The notes under the pieces were generated by a model. That model was not told where the DNA came from and made no database searches. It saw only the letters and a program-made list of their open reading frames with translations. From a bacterium (lineage in GTDB: Bacteria > Desulfobacterota_D > UBA1144): a stretch of 10,333 nt of DNA. This document shows, piece after piece, positions 1-6,814 of the stretch. Position 1 is the stretch's first letter, and every line of letters starts with the position of its first letter. The DNA is taken from the NCBI GenBank assembly GCA_002697665.2, contig NZXA02000036.1, positions 1-10,333 of the forward strand. Direction: 5' to 3'. The position numbers and the translations under genes are program-made.

Positions 1-214
1 AGCTAAGAAAAAAGTTACTAAGAAAAAGCCAGCAGCTAAGAAAAAAGTAGCTAAGAAAAAAGTTACTAAGAAAAAGCCAGCGGCTAAGAAAAAAGTAGCT
101 AAGAAAAAAGTTACTAAGAAAAAGCCAGCAGCTAAGAAAAAAGTAGCTAAGAAAAAAGTTACTAAGAAAAAGCCAGCAGCTAAGAAAAAGCCAGCGGCTA
201 AGAAAAGAAAGTAA
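1..214 (+). CDS. Lysine/alanine-rich basic repeat protein, C-terminal end (partial, 5' cut off)
   Basis: The reading frame starts at base 2 (codon GCT) and runs to a TAA at 212-214; the start lies outside the window. The visible 70 residues are almost only K, A, V, T and P, built on the 16-residue unit AKKKVTKKKPAAKKKV and ending in AKKRK. Tails like this occur in histone-H1-like and AlgP-type proteins, in HU proteins with an H1-like extension, and on the C-terminus of some DNA topoisomerase I proteins. They bind nucleic acid through charge. No globular domain is visible, so I cannot say which of these it is. The gene converges with rho, with 43 bp between the stops. Confidence 0.8.
   Translation, partial: AKKKVTKKKPAAKKKVAKKKVTKKKPAAKKKVAKKKVTKKKPAAKKKVAKKKVTKKKPAAKKKPAAKKRK
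2..190 (+). repeat. 48-bp in-frame tandem repeat
   Basis: Three full 48-bp copies begin at 2, 50 and 98. A fourth copy begins at 146 and degenerates after about 33 bp into a shortened KKKPAAKK ending. Copies differ by only about one base (a GCA/GCG alanine codon near 83-85), so the array is recent or kept homogeneous. Its length is a multiple of three, so gain or loss of copies preserves the frame. The array may extend to the left of the window. Confidence 0.9.
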
Positions 215-227
215 TTTTTAGTTAATT

Positions 228-256
228 GGGGTGCTAATCATCATGGTTAGCGCCTC
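228..256. terminator. Possible terminator hairpin between convergent genes
   Basis: GGGGTGCTAA (228-237) can pair with TTAGCGCCTC (247-256): ten pairs, two of them G-U, around a 9-nt loop. It lies between the lysine-rich gene and rho, just past both stops, where a shared terminator would be expected. Neither strand has a clear run of U directly after the stem, so it may be only an RNA 3'-end-protecting hairpin. Confidence 0.4.
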
Positions 257-257
257 A

Positions 258-1577
258 TTACCCAGCATTCATCGCTTTTAAGAAGTCTGAATTACTAGAC
301 GTTCCTTTAAGTTTATCTAATAAAAACTCCATAGACTCGTTTGGACTCATAGGATTTAAAACTTTTCTTAGTAGCCATATTCTAGTTAGATCATCTTGTG
401 TTATGAGTAATTCCTCTTTTCTTGTTCCAGATTTTTGTAAATCTATTGCAGGGTAAATTCTTTTTTCAGCTAGTCTTCTATCAAGATAAATTTCCATATT
501 CCCAGTCCCTTTGAATTCTTCAAAAATAACTTCGTCCATTCTACTTCCAGTATCAATTAAGGCTGTCGCAATTATAGTCAAGCTCCCACCTTCTTCAGTA
601 TTTCTTGCAGCACCAAAAAAACGCTTTGGACGTTGTAAAGCATTAGCTTCCATCCCACCTGTAAGAACTCTACCGCTTGCGGGGGTAACAGTATTACTAG
701 CTCGAGCAAGCCTGGTAATACTATCTAATAAAATAACTACATCTTTACCATGTTCAACAAGCCTTTTAGCTTTTTCTAACACCATATCAGCAACTTGAAC
801 ATGTCTTTGAGGAGGTTCATCGAAAGTCGAACTCACAACCTCACCTTTAACTGAACGTTGCATATCAGTAACTTCTTCAGGTCTCTCATCAATTAAGAGA
901 ACAAATAATGAAACATTTGGATTATTATCAGTTATGGCTTTAGCAATTTTTTGAAGCAAAACTGTTTTTCCAGTTCTAGGCGGAGCAACTAATAAAGCTC
1001 TTTGGCCTTTACCTATAGGTACAAACATATCAATAATCCTAGTTGAAAATTCTTGTCCATCATTCTCCATGTCTAGCCTACTATTTGGATGAAGTGGAAC
1101 TCTATTTCCAAAACTAATTCTTTCTCTGCAAAAATCTGGATCTTCAAAGTTAACAGATTCAATTTTCAACAATGCAAGATTTTTTTCGCCTTCTCTAGGC
1201 AGTCTTACATATCCTCCAATTGTATCACCAGATTTTAAAAGGAAGCTTCTAACTTGTGATTTAGATACATAAATATCATCAGGACCAGGCAAATAACTAT
1301 ATTTTGGAGATCTAAGAAAGCCATAGCCCTCTTGTAAAATTTCTAGTACGCCCTCAGCATAAATTTCAACTTGTTTTTCTGATTGAGATTTTAATATTGC
1401 ATATATCTGCTCTTGCCTTGTCATCCTACCTGTATCTTCAACTTTAAGATCCAAAGCCATTTTTTGAAGATCCGCAGGTTTTACTTCACGTAATTCATTT
1501 AAATTCATTAAAGATAAATCGGATGCCTTAACTTCATTACTAGCTTGATTATTTGTTTTGGTTTTTTTTTGTGCCAT
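258..1577 (-). CDS. rho: Transcription termination factor Rho
   Basis: Hexameric RNA-dependent ATPase/helicase that ends transcription at factor-dependent sites. At 439 aa it is slightly longer than E. coli Rho (419 aa). The order is: N-terminal Rho domain (about 22-66); cold-shock-like RNA-binding domain (about 70-147, with [15 protein letters not shown] and [11 protein letters not shown]); then the RecA-type ATPase core. Visible motifs are Walker A APPRTGKT (198-205), DERPEE (about 230-235, with the catalytic Glu), Walker [11 protein letters not shown] ending at D285, the Q-loop region [22 protein letters not shown], and TGSRMDE followed by [16 protein letters not shown]. The first about 20 residues are a polar K/Q/N/T extension. 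The start is supported by AAGGAT five bases before ATG. It has its own promoter, so it need not depend on ppx transcription. All key residues appear intact. Confidence 0.98.
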   Translation of the reverse strand: MAQKKTKTNNQASNEVKASDLSLMNLNELREVKPADLQKMALDLKVEDTGRMTRQEQIYAILKSQSEKQVEIYAEGVLEILQEGYGFLRSPKYSYLPGPDDIYVSKSQVRSFLLKSGDTIGGYVRLPREGEKNLALLKIESVNFEDPDFCRERISFGNRVPLHPNSRLDMENDGQEFSTRIIDMFVPIGKGQRALLVAPPRTGKTVLLQKIAKAITDNNPNVSLFVLLIDERPEEVTDMQRSVKGEVVSSTFDEPPQRHVQVADMVLEKAKRLVEHGKDVVILLDSITRLARASNTVTPASGRVLTGGMEANALQRPKRFFGAARNTEEGGSLTIIATALIDTGSRMDEVIFEEFKGTGNMEIYLDRRLAEKRIYPAIDLQKSGTRKEELLITQDDLTRIWLLRKVLNPMSPNESMEFLLDKLKGTSSNSDFLKAMNAG

Positions 1578-1605
1578 AAAATATCCTTGGAAATATTTCT
1601 AAGAT

Positions 1606-1624
1606 GTTACTGGTTAAAAGTAAC
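1606..1624 (-). promoter_or_regulatory. Stem-loop at the predicted 5' end of rho mRNA
   Basis: On the rho strand GTTACT and AGTAAC form a 6-bp perfect stem with a 7-nt loop. If transcription starts 6-8 bases after the -10 at 1631-1636, this hairpin is the first thing on the transcript and lies well clear of the Shine-Dalgarno at 1583-1588. A 5'-terminal stem of this kind can protect an mRNA from 5'-dependent decay. The pairing is seen; the role is inferred. Confidence 0.4.
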
Positions 1625-1630
1625 TATATA

Positions 1631-1659
1631 TATATAATTCTTATTTTGGTTATTGTCAA
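1631..1659 (-). promoter_or_regulatory. Sigma70-type promoter for rho
   Basis: Reading the minus strand, a perfect -35 TTGACA (1659-1654) is followed by exactly 17 bases and then TATATA (1636-1631), within an alternating TA stretch. The start point would fall near 1624, giving a leader of about 47 nt before the rho ATG. The -35 hexamer overlaps one arm of an inverted repeat. Confidence 0.65.
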
Positions 1660-1678
1660 TTATTTATATAAAATTGAC
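1655..1678. repeat. Inverted repeat over the rho -35 region (possible operator)
   Basis: GTCAATT (1655-1661) and AATTGAC (1672-1678) form a perfect 7-bp inverted repeat with a 10-bp AT-only centre, arm centres about 17 bp apart. One arm overlaps the rho -35. It could be an operator for a dimeric regulator. As a hairpin it lacks GC and a U run, so it is a poor terminator for ppx. Confidence 0.35.
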
Positions 1679-1724
1679 TAATTATAAAATTAAAATTGTG
1701 TTAATTTTCTATATTGATCATTAT

Positions 1725-3185
1725 TCAGTATTTTAATGCTTCTTTTAGCAAATTATTTAACTTCACAGTTTGAAGCTCTTTTTTTTGCATTAAATTCTCA
1801 ATTTTATCATTTAATTTATAAGACATTGATTTTTCATCAAAATAAATAAATTTTTTTTCTATTAGTTTTTTGGAACCCGAAGTTATTAAATATACAGTTT
1901 TTAATAAATTTCCAATTAACTCAGCATATACTTTCTCTCTTTTATCCATAACAATTAAGTACTCTTTTATCTGATTTCTATATTTTTTCAGTGGATTATA
2001 ACGATTAAAAAGAGTATAAGATACAAATAATCTTTCCGCAGTATTAATACCTATCCATGAAAACCTTGCAATTCTTAAAAAAGATTGAATAGACCTATAT
2101 GGAGACAATATTCTCCAATTGGCATCAGATAAATTACAAATCCCCTGAATTATTCTATCTTCGATTTTAATCTTTTTTGGGATTAATGATTTTAGAGTAT
2201 GAAAAATTTCTGAGGAAATGGTATTTCTTGAATCAAGATCTGAGAAGAATTTAGTAGATTCTACAAAAGCATCACGTTTTTTATCCTTATTGGATAGTTT
2301 TGAATAATTATATCCCTCTCTCAAACCATATGCAGAAAATACTAAGTTTGCATTTATATTGTCTTTCAAGATTTTCTGCAAAACCAAGATTGCTACCGGG
2401 ATTGTTTGTTCTCTTTTTGATAGAGAAGAATATTTTTTTTTCCTTATTAATTTGAACTCATAATTAAGAAATTTTATAAATTTTGATCTTTCTATTTTCT
2501 TGATCGTAAAACTATGTATAACTTCTATAGGATTATTTGATATTGATAAGTATTTTTTGCAAATATGTCTAAATGCACCACCAATTAAATAAATATTTTT
2601 ATTATTTTTTAAGAAAAAATTATTTGAATTAAGTTTATCGTTCATATCCTTTTTTATATTTGGAATATTTAGCTCATTTTTTGGCGAATAATATCTTAAG
2701 GTTCCAATATTCAAACTTTTAACATTTTGAATTTTATCATATTTAATTTTTGCTAAATCTAAACTACCACCTCCTAGGTCCATACTTAGTCCATGGGGGA
2801 GATTTATAGTAGAGATTGTACTGTATCCAGACATAATTGCTTCTTCTAGTGGTTTTAATATTTTAATTTTTTTGCTAAATATTTTCTTTGATTCTTTTAA
2901 AATAATTTTTGAATTTTTGGCTTCTCTCATAGCTGCCGTACCGAGAATTTCAAATGATTTTACTTTATAATCATTCAACAAGTCTTTAAAAATATTCAAA
3001 GATGAAAGTAGTTTTTTAATTTTATTTTCTGGAATTATTTTATCTTTATCTAATCCCCTACCAAGGTCACAATAAAATCTCTTATTTAAAAAAATATTAG
3101 GGAATCTGTAAGGAGGTGAATATATTACAAGTCTTACTGTATTTGACCCTATATCTATTAGGGCTTTAAGATTTTCGTTTTTCAT
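1725..3185 (-). CDS. ppx: Exopolyphosphatase / Ppx-GppA family phosphatase
   Basis: Cytoplasmic enzyme of the ASKHA (actin-like) fold that removes terminal phosphate from polyphosphate; related GppA enzymes act on pppGpp. The 486 residues contain the phosphate-1 loop DIGSNTVRL (11-19), GTAAMREAKN (82-91), the glutamates E114/E115 at the position of the catalytic Glu (LEEA), the second phosphate loop DLGGGSLDL (136-144), IGGAFRH (201-207) and SAYGLREG (284-291). The C-terminal part (about 305-486) is the helical domain, with NLSDANWR (351-358) typical of alphaproteobacterial Ppx. It is divergent from ppk, so this is a polyphosphate synthesis/degradation locus. I see no good Shine-Dalgarno upstream; the ATG is chosen because the family motif starts a few residues in. 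It is very lysine- and isoleucine-rich, as expected from AT bias. Ppx rather than GppA is inferred from the ppk neighbour. Confidence 0.92.
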   Translation of the reverse strand: MKNENLKALIDIGSNTVRLVIYSPPYRFPNIFLNKRFYCDLGRGLDKDKIIPENKIKKLLSSLNIFKDLLNDYKVKSFEILGTAAMREAKNSKIILKESKKIFSKKIKILKPLEEAIMSGYSTISTINLPHGLSMDLGGGSLDLAKIKYDKIQNVKSLNIGTLRYYSPKNELNIPNIKKDMNDKLNSNNFFLKNNKNIYLIGGAFRHICKKYLSISNNPIEVIHSFTIKKIERSKFIKFLNYEFKLIRKKKYSSLSKREQTIPVAILVLQKILKDNINANLVFSAYGLREGYNYSKLSNKDKKRDAFVESTKFFSDLDSRNTISSEIFHTLKSLIPKKIKIEDRIIQGICNLSDANWRILSPYRSIQSFLRIARFSWIGINTAERLFVSYTLFNRYNPLKKYRNQIKEYLIVMDKREKVYAELIGNLLKTVYLITSGSKKLIEKKFIYFDEKSMSYKLNDKIENLMQKKELQTVKLNNLLKEALKY

Positions 3186-3222
3186 TTAATAAATACTACT
3201 CAATGTTAATATAAAACAATCT

Positions 3223-3425
3223 ATGAAATTTTTAAATATAATCCGTCATGCAAAGGCAGAAAATAATTTTTTAAAAAATGATTTTACTAGAGAGCTAAAT
3301 GAAAGAGGGCAGAACGACTCTAAATGTTTAAATGATTTTTTAGTAATTCTAATGAAATAAGCAAAGGAAAAGGTTCTTTAAATTTCTTTGTAAAGTCCAA
3401 AAATAATAAAATTTTTTTATCTTAA
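3223..3425 (+). pseudogene. sixA: Decayed SixA-type phosphohistidine phosphatase remnant
   Basis: An ATG at 3223 opens a 45-residue frame ending at TAA 3358-3360: MKFLNIIRHAKAEN, then DFTRELNERG. This is the N-terminus of SixA-type histidine phosphatases: the catalytic RHAK/RHG motif at residues 8-11 and the D-F-x-R-x-L-N-x-R-G motif. Intact SixA proteins are about 150-180 aa, so the rest of the core, including the second catalytic His, is missing. A different frame from 3342 to 3425 reads SKGKGSLNFFVKSKN and stops; this resembles the G-x-L-x-x-FV-x-P-type end of alphaproteobacterial SixA, which would mean an internal deletion plus frameshift. The N-terminal match is convincing; the C-terminal match is tentative. 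There is no Shine-Dalgarno. SixA-like genes are sometimes linked to ppk/ppx, which fits the place. Confidence 0.7.
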
Positions 3426-3440
3426 CAATAATTTAACAAT
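3422..3440 (+). repeat. 11-bp-period direct repeat TTAACAAT, Pho-box-like
   Basis: Two exact copies of TTAACAAT lie at 3422-3429 and 3433-3440, so the period is 11 bp, one helical turn. OmpR-family phosphate regulators (PhoB, PhoP) bind paired direct repeats with this spacing. TTAACA-N5-TTAACA fits the Bacillus PhoP repeat pattern and differs from the E. coli Pho box (CTGTCAT repeats). It sits in the -35 region of ppk, a gene often controlled by phosphate. Binding is inference. Confidence 0.4.
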
Positions 3441-3450
3441 TTAATATTAT
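3422..3450 (+). promoter_or_regulatory. ppk promoter giving a nearly leaderless mRNA
   Basis: TTAACA (3422-3427, five of six matches to TTGACA), a 17-bp spacer and TATTAT (3445-3450, five of six matches to TATAAT) make a good sigma70-type promoter. The start point would be about 3456-3458, while the ppk GTG is at 3460. The transcript would therefore have almost no 5' leader, which fits the absence of a Shine-Dalgarno. The -35 overlaps the stop of the sixA remnant (3423-3425). Confidence 0.55.
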
Positions 3451-3459
3451 TCTACCACT

Positions 3460-5961
3460 GTGAACAATTACACCAATAGAGAGCTATCATGGCTTTCCTT
3501 CAATGAAAGAGTTGTTGAGCTAGCAAAAGATAAGTCAATTCCATTTAATGAAAGATTTAACTATCTGTCAATTTCAGGGTCAAATTTAGATGAATTTTAT
3601 ATGGTCAGAGTTGCAGGTCTAAAACAATTATTAAAAAATAAAATAAATGAATTATCTATTGATTCACTAACACCTGGTGAACAATTAAATTTAATTTCGA
3701 TTAAGTCGCAAGAGTTGGTTAAGTCTCAAGAAAATGCTCTTTTAGATTTAACTGCAGAGCTTAATAATTATGGATATACAATTAACAATCTTAGCGATTT
3801 AGATTCTTTTGAAATTTTATGGCTCGAACAATATTTTAAAGACCAGATCTTACCAATAATTACTCCAACAACTATTGATGCTTCGCATCCAATACCATTT
3901 ATTTTCAATTTAGAGTTATTTTTGGTTTTCAAATTAAAATCTAAGAAAAATGAATTTTATTATTCTTTTATTAAAAAACCAGAAGGACTCGAAAGATTTA
4001 TATTAATTCCTAAAACTAAAAGACTAATTTCTTTTGAAAAATTGATATCGTATTATTCCAATGAAATTTATGATGGATTTAAAGTTATTGAATCTGGGGC
4101 ATTTAGAATTATTAGAGATAGTGATTTATCTTTCGAGGAAGAGGCTGAAGATTTATTAGTAAACTTTAATAAGCTCCTAAATAAAAGAAGAAAAGGAGAT
4201 ATTGTTAGAATTGATGCACTGGCCAAAAATAGTAAGATTCTTGATAAGTATATTAAAGATCAAATGAATGCGTACAATGCTGAAATATTTAAGTTTGATA
4301 AAATATTGGGCTTTAACGAAATTGATGAGATTCAAAAACTAATAAGAATTAAAAGGAAATATAAAAAATTTAAACCAAGGCTGCCTGAGAGGGTTGATGA
4401 GTTTGATGGTGATTATTTTTCAGCAATTAGCTCAAAAGACTTTGTAATTCATCATCCATATGAAAGTTTCCTTACGGTTGTTAAGTTTTTACTTCAAGCA
4501 TCAAAAGATAAAAATGTTATTTCAATAAAACAAACATTATATAGGACAAGCAATAATTCTCCTATTATCGCAGCTTTAATGCAAGCTGCATTTAATGGAA
4601 AATCAGTTACTGCTTTGATTGAGTTAAAAGCAAGATTTGATGAAAAGAAAAATATTCAGTGGGCTAAGAATTTAGAAAAAGCCGGGGTACAAGTAGTATA
4701 TGGATTACCAAATCTTAAAATACATGCAAAAATAAGTTTAGTTACAAGGAAAGAAGAAAAAAGAAATGTAACATATTGTCATTTTGGAACAGGTAATTAT
4801 CATCCTATTACAGCTCAGACATATACAGATTTATCTCTTTTTACAAAAGATAAAAACCTGACTAATGATGCTGCAAAAGTATTTAGTTATATGACCAGTT
4901 ATGTGAAGCCAAAACAACTTTCAAAGTTATCAGTTTCACCAGATGGCATAAGAAAAGAGTTCTATAGATTAATCGACATTGAAATACAAAATTCAAAAAA
5001 AGGTATTGCTTCGGGTATCTGGGCAAAATGTAATTCTTTAGTCGATAGTGGCATAATTTATAAATTATATGAAGCATCACAAGCTGGTGTTAATATCGTT
5101 TTAGTAGTTAGAGGAATTTGTTGTTTGCAGCCAGGTATTAAAGGCCTTTCGGAAAACATAAAAGTGAAGTCAATTGTAGGAAGATTCTTAGAGCATTCAA
5201 GAATATATTGTTTTTCAAATGGACATAAACTACCTTCTCCAGATGCAAAAGTTTTTATCTCATCAGCAGATTGGATGAAAAGAAATTTAGATAGAAGAAT
5301 AGAAGTTTTAGTTCCAATTGAAAATAAAACAGTTCATAAACAAGTTCTAAATCAAATAATGGTTGCAAATATTTTGGATAATGAAAATTCTTGGTTGCTA
5401 TGTAATGATTCAAAGTATAAAAAGTTTTCAAAATTTAATGAAAACTTTTCATGTATGGATTATTTTATAAAAAACCCTAGTCTATCTGGACGGGGTAAGA
5501 ATAAAGGAGTTAAAATGTCGAATTTAGAAAAAAATAAAAAATCAGTTTTGTTTGTATGTATTCATAATTCTGCTAGAAGCCAAATGGCTGAGGCTTTTTT
5601 AAAAACTTTATCAAAAGATTTTTTTGTTAATAGTGCTGGAATTTCTCCTGGGAAATTAAATCCACTAGTAGTAAAAAGCATGATGGAAATAGGTATAGAT
5701 ATATCAAATAATAAGACAAAGTCGGTCGAATCTGTTTTGAAAAAGAAACAAAAATATGATTATTTCATTTTTGTTTGTAGTGAATCACAAGGGCAAGAGT
5801 GCCCTCATATACCTTATAAAACTAAAAAAATTTATTGGGATATAAATGATCCATCAAAACTAAAAGGTGCAGATAATCAAATAATAAAAAAAATATCAGT
5901 AATTAGAGATGAAATAAAAAATAAAATTTATGACTTTATATCAACTTATGAAACTTTATAG
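3460..5961 (+). CDS. ppk: Polyphosphate kinase 1 with C-terminal ArsC-like domain (apparent fusion)
   Basis: PPK1 reversibly transfers the ATP gamma-phosphate onto polyphosphate through a phosphohistidine. Residues 1-685 match a whole PPK1 (E. coli: 688 aa): NRELSWLSFN (6-15), SNLDEF with N42 (E. coli N45), R362 (R375) and R392 (R405), the autophosphorylated histidine H422 in KIHAK (H435), GTGNYHPITA, H579 in FLEHSRIY (H592), and the closing NPSLSGRG. The two histidines keep the E. coli spacing of 157. The frame then runs on without a stop into a complete ArsC/LMW-phosphatase domain (686-833). The GTG start is preferred because the family motif begins six residues in and an in-frame TAA lies at 3442-3444. 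A single G added to the GGGG run at 5492-5495 would create a stop right after SGRG, so the fusion could also be a base error or a recent mutation. Confidence 0.95.
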   Translation: MNNYTNRELSWLSFNERVVELAKDKSIPFNERFNYLSISGSNLDEFYMVRVAGLKQLLKNKINELSIDSLTPGEQLNLISIKSQELVKSQENALLDLTAELNNYGYTINNLSDLDSFEILWLEQYFKDQILPIITPTTIDASHPIPFIFNLELFLVFKLKSKKNEFYYSFIKKPEGLERFILIPKTKRLISFEKLISYYSNEIYDGFKVIESGAFRIIRDSDLSFEEEAEDLLVNFNKLLNKRRKGDIVRIDALAKNSKILDKYIKDQMNAYNAEIFKFDKILGFNEIDEIQKLIRIKRKYKKFKPRLPERVDEFDGDYFSAISSKDFVIHHPYESFLTVVKFLLQASKDKNVISIKQTLYRTSNNSPIIAALMQAAFNGKSVTALIELKARFDEKKNIQWAKNLEKAGVQVVYGLPNLKIHAKISLVTRKEEKRNVTYCHFGTGNYHPITAQTYTDLSLFTKDKNLTNDAAKVFSYMTSYVKPKQLSKLSVSPDGIRKEFYRLIDIEIQNSKKGIASGIWAKCNSLVDSGIIYKLYEASQAGVNIVLVVRGICCLQPGIKGLSENIKVKSIVGRFLEHSRIYCFSNGHKLPSPDAKVFISSADWMKRNLDRRIEVLVPIENKTVHKQVLNQIMVANILDNENSWLLCNDSKYKKFSKFNENFSCMDYFIKNPSLSGRGKNKGVKMSNLEKNKKSVLFVCIHNSARSQMAEAFLKTLSKDFFVNSAGISPGKLNPLVVKSMMEIGIDISNNKTKSVESVLKKKQKYDYFIFVCSESQGQECPHIPYKTKKIYWDINDPSKLKGADNQIIKKISVIRDEIKNKIYDFISTYETL
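5502..5517 (+). promoter_or_regulatory. Internal Shine-Dalgarno and ATG inside the ppk frame
   Basis: TAAAGGAG (5502-5509) is followed by a 5-nt spacer and an in-frame ATG (5515-5517). Strength and spacing match the yebC site (TAAGGAG, 5 nt, ATG) in this window. It lies exactly at the boundary between the PPK1 and ArsC-like domains. Either it still starts a separate ArsC-like protein or it is a relic of two former genes. Confidence 0.7.
5515..5961 (+). CDS. Arsenate reductase / low-molecular-weight tyrosine phosphatase-like protein (internal start)
   Basis: Starting at the internal ATG this is a full-length 148-aa protein. The P-loop is VCIHNSARSQ (C-x5-R; C700 to R706 in fused numbering), followed by NSAGISPGKLNPLVVKSM. 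A cysteine pair C773/C781 lies in a CSESQGQECPHIP context, then KKIYWDINDPS with the Asp-Pro D797-P798. A P-loop cysteine, two further cysteines and the W-x3-DP end fit arsenate reductases of the LMW-PTPase fold, in which the cysteines relay a disulfide to thioredoxin or a similar donor. Several proteobacterial forms have the same eight-residue cysteine spacing. No arsR, ACR3 or arsB gene is visible, so arsenate detoxification is not supported by context; a protein or low-molecular-weight phosphatase role is possible. It may be made as the C-terminal part of PPK1, separately, or both. Confidence 0.6.
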   Translation: MSNLEKNKKSVLFVCIHNSARSQMAEAFLKTLSKDFFVNSAGISPGKLNPLVVKSMMEIGIDISNNKTKSVESVLKKKQKYDYFIFVCSESQGQECPHIPYKTKKIYWDINDPSKLKGADNQIIKKISVIRDEIKNKIYDFISTYETL

Positions 5962-6036
5962 CTTAATACTTAACAATACTTTTTAATTCAAAAAATATTA
6001 TTAATTTTTTATGTATAAAATAATTAATAAAAACGA

Positions 6037-6042
6037 TATAAT
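6037..6042 (+). promoter_or_regulatory. Likely -10 element of yebC
   Basis: A perfect TATAAT lies 25 bp before the yebC ATG. No good -35 is found 16-18 bp upstream (AT-rich only), so the call rests on the -10 and its position in the 106-bp gap after the ppk stop. I see no GC-rich terminator in that gap. Confidence 0.4.
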
Positions 6043-6067
6043 TAATTTAATTAAATAAGGAGTTTTT

Positions 6068-6814
6068 ATGTCAGGACATTCAAAGTGGAGCTCTATTAAG
6101 CATAAAAAAGGAGCTCTAGATGCCAAAAGAGGAAAAATCTTTACTAAGTTGATAAGGGAAATAACTGTTGCGGCAAGAGATGGTGGGGGAGACCCAGATA
6201 CAAATCCAAGATTAAGGCTTGCCTTGTTAAATGCAAGGAGTGCAAACATGCCGAAAGACACATCAGAAAGGGCTATAAAAAAAGGAACTGGTGAATTAGG
6301 TGGTGATTCTCTTATTGAGTCAACTTATGAAGGTTATGGCCCAGGTGGTACTGCTGTAATCGTTGAGGTCATGACTGATAATAAAAATAGAACTGTGTCA
6401 GAGATTAGAAGAGCTTTTTCAAAATTTGGGGGAAATTTAGGAGAATCGGGATGTGTATCTTGGAATTTTGATCGAAAAGGCAGAATCAGTTTTTCAAGTG
6501 AAGGCGTTAACGAGGATGATTTTTTTGAAAAAGCTATTGAACTTGGCGCTGAAGATATTAATAATTCAGATGGAAATATTGAGGTTATTACTAGCATTGA
6601 TGATTTTGAAAATCTAAGAGTTAGTATTGAATCTTTGGGTCATAATATTTCAGCTGCTGAAATTTCAATGATTCCAAAAAATTCTATCAAAATCGAGGGG
6701 AAACCTGCAGAGCATATGCTTAAAATGATGGAAGCACTAGAGGATTGCGATGATGTTCAAAATGTCTACTCTAATTTTGATATTGATGATGAAGTAATAG
6801 AGGCTTTAACTTAA
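6068..6814 (+). CDS. yebC: YebC/TACO1 family protein
   Basis: 248 aa, the usual length (E. coli YebC 246). It opens with the family signature [31 protein letters not shown] block (the first about 27 residues), followed by [19 protein letters not shown] (about 45-63) and the [14 protein letters not shown] segment (about 88-101), and keeps the acidic C-terminal part. Family members are widely annotated as transcriptional regulators; the mitochondrial relative TACO1 is a translational activator, and bacterial members have been linked to easing ribosome stalling at proline runs. Start: TAAGGAG five bases before ATG. In many bacteria yebC neighbours ruvC; here the neighbour is a different resolvase-like nuclease on the opposite strand. 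The stop (6812-6814) shares the palindrome TTAA at 6811-6814 with that gene's stop. Confidence 0.97.
   Translation: MSGHSKWSSIKHKKGALDAKRGKIFTKLIREITVAARDGGGDPDTNPRLRLALLNARSANMPKDTSERAIKKGTGELGGDSLIESTYEGYGPGGTAVIVEVMTDNKNRTVSEIRRAFSKFGGNLGESGCVSWNFDRKGRISFSSEGVNEDDFFEKAIELGAEDINNSDGNIEVITSIDDFENLRVSIESLGHNISAAEISMIPKNSIKIEGKPAEHMLKMMEALEDCDDVQNVYSNFDIDDEVIEALT

Noticed and set aside
2..190. Regular repeats suggesting a CRISPR array
   Set aside because: Units are contiguous with no unique spacers, lie in frame and encode a lysine-rich tail with a normal stop; it is a coding tandem repeat.
511..798. Plus-strand open frame opposite rho
   Set aside because: Antisense shadow of a strongly conserved gene; no RBS and no recognisable domain. 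The same applies to the minus-strand frames opposite ppk (4883-5080), yebC (6001-6261 and 6334-6597), the histidine phosphatase (7260-7454) and argS (8840-9034).
5515..5961. Arsenic resistance operon
   Set aside because: Only the ArsC-like domain is present; no arsR, arsB, ACR3 or arsM gene is visible nearby, so an operon cannot be claimed.
5970..5977. Third TTAACAAT copy downstream of ppk as another Pho-box half
   Set aside because: Single copy without an 11-bp partner and not placed at a recognisable -35; probably chance in AT-rich DNA.
5990..6010. AAAAAAT/ATTTTTT inverted repeat after ppk as an intrinsic terminator
   Set aside because: The stem is entirely A-T with no GC core; palindromes like this are expected by chance in such AT-rich spacers.
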